Shown: piece by piece, positions 61,179 to 64,000 of the stretch
Layout: the number at the start of each line of letters is the position of its first letter
Position numbering within the stretch: the first letter of the stretch is position 1
Source of the DNA: Diphasiastrum complanatum
Lineage: Eukaryota; Streptophyta; Lycopodiopsida; Lycopodiales; Lycopodiaceae
Reading direction: 5' to 3'
NCBI GenBank assembly: GCA_029204225.1
Contig: MU832577.1
Span: forward strand, 1 to 64,000
DNA length: 64,000 nt
Notes under the pieces: generated by a model
Told to the model about the DNA's origin: nothing
Databases searched by the model: none
Seen by the model: the letters and a program-made list of their open reading frames with translations, nothing else
Made by a program: the position numbers and the translations under genes

Positions 61179-63827
61179 ATGATGACATTATATCATCTAC
61201 ATGTGGATATCCCTATTGATTTGGCACCTTTTCAGAGAAGAGGAGGCAAAGGAGTTCAAATATCTGCTGGAGATTGTTCTCGTTACAGGGCAGAAGGAAA
61301 GAAAAACGTGGATTTGTGGACAGATGGAACATTATATCCACAAGATCCAAGCACTTTGACACATTCCACATTCTCTTCAATAACTCATTTAGTTACATGG
61401 ATATGCAATTGGCATAGTGGATTACTAGGATATTGTGAAAGATTGCAAAACCATGGAAAACAACTTTATATGAATAAAGTTCACTTTTTAGAAGGTGAGT
61501 TAATTCGGATATCCTCTTATTGTCAGAATAGAGATTGTCATCTCCAAAAGACGTTAGAAGAAAATGAACAACTTAAAAAAAATAATAAATCATTACAGAA
61601 GATAACAATCAATATCAAATCAGAACTAGAGCAAATGCAATCAGTCTTACAGTCTATTCGTATTGAAAACTTACAATTACTGAAGGATGTGGATTTGGTA
61701 AAGAAGAAGGCTGAAAGTAAGAAGCGAAAGCGACAAAGTTGCAAGGATATTCAAACGCTTTCAAAAGGAGGTTATCAAAATAGAAGGATCCGTGTATTCA
61801 AGTAAGCATATTCTAAATTTTGTAAGTTTTTCAATGACATTTGGATTTAATTTCAGCTATGGTGATATTCTGTTAACCATCTGTTTTTTTTGCAGATATG
61901 CATTAGTAGCTCCTCGGAATATTAAAGACAATGCTTCACTAGGAATGTCATTGGGCACAATATTGACTTGCAAATCCGTTGAGTGTATCATGATGAATAA
62001 TAGGATTTCAAATGTTAAGTGTAAAATAGCAGAGTCTTTGATGGTGGACATTCAAAATATTTTAGATAAGACTATAGTTCAGGGTGCTTGTGATTTTGCA
62101 GGTATTAGTAGGGAAGCATATGCAACCAAATTTAAACTAATTAGAGAAGCTTTTAAGCAAGTTCAAATTAGAAAAGTCCCAATCCCTAGGACATATCACT
62201 TGAAGAAAGAGAGGGATACATTAAACATAGGTATGCATAAGATCACTGGAACTCCATTTCATATTGAGGAGGTGTATAAAACTGATGGAAGATCGATATT
62301 CTATAATTCATCAAACAATTTATTTGTTGATCTAAATTACTTGCTGAGATACATCGTCACATTCTATGATATAACCTATGAAAAGGTGAATGGCAAAACA
62401 ATCATAGTACTTAAGTTAGATGAGTCAAAAATTGTGAAAGGGCAGAAGATGGAAAGGGTTAGTATAACTCTCATGAATGGTGCTCTATCCCAAACAGAGA
62501 ACCAAGAAGATTTCAAATTCAGTGTCCAGTCAGAAAATGATATATGGTGGTTGGCAGCGTTTCAGGTAACTAGCCTCATTATTACATTACATTCATTGAA
62601 TAGTATTAGTACATTGTAAACTAAGTATAATTAATTCTTTGGACAGGTGCTGAAAGAGGATCATGATATATTATCATGGATATTCTCAAGGACATCTTAT
62701 CCTAGGATCATCAAGGACCATATGGATGAAGGATTTCTCAATGTTCTAGGAGTTGGAGACTTCAATGTTGAATGACACTTAGCAAGTGATTTGAAAACAT
62801 TGAAATGTATGTATAATGTCTCTCACGGTGCTACATCAAAACACCCTTGTTTGTACTACATGAAAATGGCAAAAGATGTAACTAGGAGTACAGGAATTAC
62901 TAGAGAATATGCAGATCCAAACTGGAAGCCTGTGCTGCCTATCCCCTTAAAAAATGTGCATGTTTGCACTCTTCATGCAAAAGTTAGATTAATAGAAAAG
63001 ATCATTTATCTTCATATAGTTTTTGCTTGGAATACTAAGCCAGCATCATTAGCAAAGGAAGCTATCTCTCGATTAGAAGATGTTTTATCAAAAGCAGGAC
63101 TCCATAAAGGACATGTCAAAATTCAAAAAGATGAAAAGCTTTCAGGAAAGAATGGGAACATGCCAACTAAGCCAAGCATAGGAGGAGCAAAAGCACGTCA
63201 TTTTCTATCAAATCATACTGGTAAGGCTTCTAATATTCAACACTCAGTCTGGACAGATATTATTGCTACCACTCAAGACTTCGAGAAAGACGGCAAAACC
63301 AGAGTACTAAAAGTTGATGTATGGAAAAAGCTTGATTGTATGATTGCTATTTTAAGAAAAGAAAAATACTCTGATATTGATAAGATAGCTGTCCAGAGGA
63401 CTTGTGTCAAGTTTGTTAATGCAATATCAAAAGCATAGGGAGAAGATCACATCACTCATTACGTGGTTAGTATAAAATTTTCAAAATGCTTTCAAATTTT
63501 CATATATATTTAGATCTAAACATAAGACTAACATTATGATTTTGACATATGTAGCACATACTAAGAGATCATACAACATTTTTTGCAAATACATATGGAA
63601 GCTTGAGTGTATGGTCATCACAAGGGATGGAGAAGTCACACTGGCAAGCACGAGCAGCATTTCATCGAAATACACAACATGGAGGAACCAATGAAAAACG
63701 AAACTACATTTGTCAATTGTTTCAGTGGTTCTACCGCAGAGTTCAGATTCGACATATAACAAAGTCCACACAATACAACAAGTTTAGAAAACCATGCAAG
63801 TTCATACAGAAAGAGAAAATTAGATGA
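61179..63827 (+). pseudogene. Unassigned multi-exon gene, possibly a DNA-transposase relic
   Basis: Exon 61179-61801 (coiled coil at about 61480-61720; basic end ESKKRKRQSCKD) splices in phase to 61896-62565 and then to 62647-63465, with good GT/AG signals (GTAAGC/TTTGCAG and GTAACT/GGACAG). The last part, about 63588-63827, lacks a clear AG acceptor. Exon 3 has in-frame TGA at 62773 and TAG at 63436, so this copy is probably dead. Notable segments: IVLKLDESKIVKGQKM, SDLKTLKCMYNVSHGATS with KHPCLYYM, LHAKVRLIEKIIYLHIVFAW, and EKSHWQARAAF with NTQHGG. The spacing of conserved-looking acidic, Cys/His and E-K-S-H motifs suggests an RNase H-fold transposase, but I could not assign a superfamily and saw no terminal inverted repeats. 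Exons upstream and downstream may exist. Confidence 0.5.
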
Positions 63828-63871
63828 TTGCTGAGTAGAAGATCATCATTGCTGAGTAGAAGATCATCATG
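63822..63871. repeat. 21-bp tandem duplication
   Basis: ATTGCTGAGTAGAAGATCATC occurs twice back to back, just after the last recognised segment of the unassigned gene. Confidence 0.85.
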
Positions 63872-64000
63872 ACATGTTCAGAATTGCTTTGCAAATTCAT
63901 TGAACAAGAGAGGAGCAATACCCAATGTAAATGTATTGATTGAATTATACAAAGTGTCAACTATTCATCATCAGATCTTGTATCAGATTCTATGGTAGTA

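Noticed and set aside
62773-63438. TGA and TAG in the unassigned gene read as recoding (selenocysteine or readthrough)
   Set aside because: No recoding element was seen, land plants lack selenocysteine insertion, and a missing splice acceptor further on indicates decay.

Overview
This window is nuclear DNA of a land plant with a large, repeat-rich genome. The evidence is a spliced exportin-5/HASTY-type gene, an intronless P-class pentatricopeptide-repeat (PPR) gene with an organelle-type leader, and many Ty1/copia elements primed by the plant initiator-Met tRNA (TGGTATCAGAGC). Long introns, very long GA/CT tracts and layered retroelements suggest a non-flowering plant such as a fern, but I cannot fix the lineage from this sequence.

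Layout. 1-3982: minus-strand Ty1/copia element (family 1) with an internal deletion, cut by the window edge. 3983-7197: no recognisable gene, possibly HASTY intron. 7198-13965: first eight exons of HASTY on the minus strand, with a Ty3/gypsy relic in intron 1 and a GA tract plus telo-box-like motifs upstream. 15103-21144: long minus-strand copia element (family 2) abutting a second family 1 remnant (21145-23315). 23316-27840: a copia 5' end (family 6), then a plus-strand gag-protease element without recognisable pol (family 3). 27841-33540: two Ty3/gypsy accessory ORFs in opposite orientations around an integrase tail. 33541-37094: probable LTR, then GA/CT microsatellites and anonymous DNA. 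37095-38523: gypsy gag relic, inverted family 3 leader, SINE-like fragment. 39018-41354: the intact PPR gene. 41355-45480: anonymous DNA with one very short tRNA-related SINE flanked by a perfect 19-bp target duplication. 45487-60660: nested family 2, 3, 4 and 5 elements, mostly truncated or inverted, plus a 244-bp perfect palindrome. 61179-63827: a broken multi-exon gene I could not assign, most likely an old DNA-transposase-like gene.

Only HASTY (incomplete here) and the PPR gene look like functional host genes. They have no evident functional link. No CRISPR array, rRNA or standalone tRNA gene was seen. The strongest candidates for undescribed biology are the unassigned gene at the right end, the 84-bp SINE, the gag-only family 3 and the long palindrome.
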